Shown: piece by piece, positions 38,853 through 40,275 of the stretch
How positions within the stretch are numbered: position 1 is the first letter of the stretch
Layout of the letters: every line of letters begins with the position of its first letter
From: a virus
Direction: 5' to 3' (one strand)
IMG/VR virus record: IMGVR_UViG_3300050343_000085
Location: 1-40,275 of that record
Length of the DNA stretch: 40,275 bases
Translations under genes and position numbers: made by a program
Notes under the pieces: generated by a model
The model's input: only the letters and a program-made list of their open reading frames with translations
Databases searched by the model: none
Told to the model about the DNA's origin: nothing

Positions 38853-39021
38853 CGCTGTCTACCTTATCCCAATTCATACGGGTGTAGTACCCAGCCTCCG
38901 CGTAGCAGCCCCCCTTGCCCGATAGTGGGCACTCGGTGGGGCATGTGCTACGTGGTGACGTAGTGGTGGGTATAGGTCCAGTCTTAGCGTTACTGGACTT
39001 ACGGACTAATTGTATGTTCAT
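38806..39021 (-). CDS. DUF7227-like gene, N-terminal fragment (frameshifted)
   Basis: The ATG at 39021 has GAGGG 7 bases upstream and overlaps the previous stop (ATGA). MNIQLVRKSSNAKTGPIPTT and STCPTECPLSGKGGCYAEAG form the N-terminal Cys-rich part of the DUF7227 family. In-frame homology ends at GVEWETF; the remaining RKSDR is out of frame. The full gene would span 39021-38345, about 225 residues. Confidence 0.78.
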   Translation of the reverse strand: MNIQLVRKSSNAKTGPIPTTTSPRSTCPTECPLSGKGGCYAEAGYYTRMNWDKVDSGERGVEWETFRKSDR

Positions 39022-39314
39022 GCTACTACCCTCTCAATGATAATGTGGTTATGGTCATACTGGACGGAAACACTCTCGCTACCTTTCGCCCACTTAGTTA
39101 TCCTTTTAGACTCGAGGTCAATGACGCCGCCTTTCGAGGCTGTGACCTTTCGTGTCTTACCTACAGTATCTGGCAGGGACTTCATTAGGATAATAGTATC
39201 TAGTGTGTAGTCTACAGTGTATCTACTTCCACCGTGCCATCCTACGGCGCTAAGGCCCTCCAAAAATATACGGTGGCCCTTCGTGGTCGGTGCTATTACT
39301 GTGTTAGTTTTCAT
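39018..39314 (-). CDS. Conserved phage protein of unknown function (98 aa)
   Basis: 98 residues with AGGAG 10 bases upstream. MKTNTVIAPTTKGHRIFLEG, GWHGGSRYTV and KGGVIDLESKRITKW recur in small phage proteins adjacent to DUF7227-like genes. Beta-rich and basic. Overlaps the next ATG by 4 bases. Role unknown. Confidence 0.75.
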   Translation of the reverse strand: MKTNTVIAPTTKGHRIFLEGLSAVGWHGGSRYTVDYTLDTIILMKSLPDTVGKTRKVTASKGGVIDLESKRITKWAKGSESVSVQYDHNHIIIERVVA

Positions 39315-39327
39315 CTGTTTATTACTC

Positions 39328-39495
39328 CTAGTAAAGGTCTAGTGTGTCATTGTCGTAGCGGTCAAACCATACATCCTGTACGGCCTGTTCGCGGTCTATT
39401 GTAGCCTGTAGCTCGAGGGTATCCACCCGTTCGCAGTCTCCCGCCTCCCGAGCTGCTGCTATCAGTATGCTGTATTCCTGTTGTGTCAGTGTCAT
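39328..39495 (-). CDS. Small acidic protein, first gene of the right-end operon
   Basis: 55 residues from ATG at 39495 (GAGG about 10 bases upstream; a GTG at 39513 is possible). MTLTQQEYSILIAAAREAGD then CERVDTLELQATIDREQAVQ is helical and acidic. First gene after the long leader below P5. Family unknown. Confidence 0.6.
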   Translation of the reverse strand: MTLTQQEYSILIAAAREAGDCERVDTLELQATIDREQAVQDVWFDRYDNDTLDLY

Positions 39496-39822
39496 AGTGC
39501 TATGCCTCGCCACGGTGGGCTGTGATTGTGGTCATGTATCGTCGCTGTGCTACCAGTGTGAATGACGGTGAACTTACGGCCATGTACGTGTCCGTGTGTG
39601 CTGCGTAATGTATGTCCACAATGTCATGCACGTTCACGCTGTGGACAGGTCAGCTCTGTTGCGTCACTGTAGCCACCCAGGTTAAGGGTACACTTGTCGG
39701 TGCTCTTGCTTAAAGGTGCCGTAACGCTAGTAAAGATGGTGGTGTGTTTGCAGTGCTCATAGTGTGTCGCCTATATATAGTGGTGCTAGTGGTAGGGGCT
39801 GCCCCCTCTGTGTATGTCGCCC
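39496..39822. other. Non-coding leader below P5
   Basis: About 320 bases with no credible gene on either strand. It contains the TGTCCACA/TGTGGACA inverted repeat (39613-39647), a copy of TGTGCTA (39546) and an ACTATATATAGG word on the - strand near 39770-39782 resembling the start-site region of P1. It would be the untranslated leader of the right-end operon. Confidence 0.5.
39613..39647. repeat. Inverted repeat TGTCCACA ... TGTGGACA
   Basis: Perfect 8-bp arms at 39613-39620 and 39640-39647 with a 19-base loop. The core TGTCCAC also occurs in the terminal repeat (near 40065 and 17). Could be a protein-binding site or hairpin in the leader. Confidence 0.5.
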
Positions 39823-39850
39823 ATTATAGGGGTATGGCCACAGTTGTCAC
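39823..39850 (-). promoter_or_regulatory. P5, sigma70-like promoter for the right-end operon
   Basis: On the - strand GTGACA (39850-39845), 16 bases, a perfect TATAAT (39828-39823), then GGGCGACAT. It is the best promoter upstream of the - strand gene train starting at 39495, and faces away from P1. It lacks the RGGTATA word of P1-P3. Confidence 0.6.
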
Positions 39851-40048
39851 ATCATTTGTACTTATAGTGCATATCCATATGGTGAATGGCACATGTGTTG
39901 ACTCGAGGGGGTCACTACTGTGCTAACTCGCATGTGCGGGCGCATAGGTAATAGGTGACGCCACCCCACTAACGTGCACAGCTGTGCTACTACTGTCAAC
40001 CCTTGTGTTCTACTGTGTACTGTGCTAGGTAAGGCAGCATAGTGGTAC

Positions 40049-40275
40049 CCACACTGGCCCACACATGTCCACTATTGTCAACATAATTATTCACTTGACA
40101 CTTGGGTACGGTGTGTGCTAGGGGTGTGCAAATAGTTGCATAGGGGCAGCACACCAGTGGCCTTGTGTCAACACTGGTTGTCCATGTGTGTAGCTTGGGG
40201 CGACATGTAGCCTCAGGCGACAGAGCCGGGTTTAGGCGGCCCCGAGGGGTCTTGTGTATATTGAATTCTTAGTGG
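40049..40275. repeat. Terminal direct repeat, copy 2
   Basis: Repeats positions 1-245 with one G fewer in the GGGG run and a different 23-base middle (40218-40240, against 171-210). Sequence just before it (39851-40048) is non-coding and G/T-rich, with a TTGACT-17-TGCTAA promoter-like pair on + near 39897-39925 that I rate weak. Confidence 0.9.

Larger units (their letters stand above)
39546..40120 (+). repeat. Dispersed TGTGCTA words in the control region
   Basis: TGTGCTA occurs at 39546, 39919, 39983, 40021 and 40114, and again at 66 in copy 1 of the terminal repeat, most preceded by C or G. Spacing is irregular (373, 64, 38, 93). Might be binding sites for a replication or packaging protein, or a product of the G/T-rich composition. 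Confidence 0.35.

Noticed and set aside
39897-39925. TTGACT-17-TGCTAA promoter-like pair on +
   Set aside because: Poor -10 and no gene downstream before P1; listed only within the repeat entry.
1-40275. tRNA genes, CRISPR arrays, integrase, repressor
   Set aside because: None could be recognised on either strand by reading; a tRNA covariance search was not possible.

Overview
This window looks like an essentially complete, terminally redundant genome of a lytic, short-tailed (podovirus-like) bacteriophage, most likely of a Gram-negative, probably marine, bacterium. The morphology inference rests on the portal, HK97-like capsid protein, scaffold, two tail-tube or adaptor-like proteins and several large virion proteins, with no tape measure, sheath or baseplate genes. 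The Gram-negative inference rests on the signal peptides and putative lipoproteins. The first 245 bases reappear as the last 227 bases with a diverged middle section, so the contig closes on itself. I found no integrase, repressor, tRNA, CRISPR array, insertion sequence or phage RNA polymerase; sigma70-type promoters suggest the host enzyme transcribes the genome.

The layout is divergent. Positions 744-22968 read on the + strand and hold the virion genes: terminase (744-2372), portal (3027-5075), scaffold and major capsid protein (5857-7640, closed by two terminators), fibre and adhesin genes (7831-10542), a very large Gly-rich virion protein (10556-13858), tail-tube or adaptor-like proteins (13855-16193), internal virion proteins (16408-22110) and a small exported/lipoprotein cluster (22142-22968). 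From 39495 down to 22965 everything reads on the - strand. The rightmost part (about 31970-39495) is a train of tiny, mostly unknown genes joined by ATGA or TAATG overlaps. Next come SSB, T7-like primase-helicase, T7-like DNA polymerase, a Cas4/RecB-like exonuclease, T7-like endonuclease I, a class II ribonucleotide reductase and MazG. The two halves converge at about 22966.

The replication genes form a coherent nucleotide and DNA module: RNR makes dNTPs, MazG probably trims the nucleotide pool, and primase-helicase, polymerase and SSB copy the genome. The exonuclease and endonuclease I can degrade host DNA and resolve branched intermediates, and terminase packages the product. Five sigma70-like promoters are proposed: P1 and P2 on +, P3, P4 and P5 on -. 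P1 and P2 share a long common sequence, and P1 and P4 sit above strongly structured leaders.

The most interesting feature is the class II RNR gene. It is cut into an N-terminal 60-aa ORF and a 587-aa ORF carrying all catalytic cysteines, with an HNH-like homing-endonuclease-like gene fitted between them by 4-base overlaps at both ends. Several genes (terminase large subunit, a tail gene at 8952, a DUF7227-like gene at 38345-39021, a small gene at 32785, probably the methylase at 36613) carry frameshifts that are one base away from repair in or next to short homopolymers. Sequencing or assembly indels are therefore likely, and these frameshifts should not be read as biology without read support.
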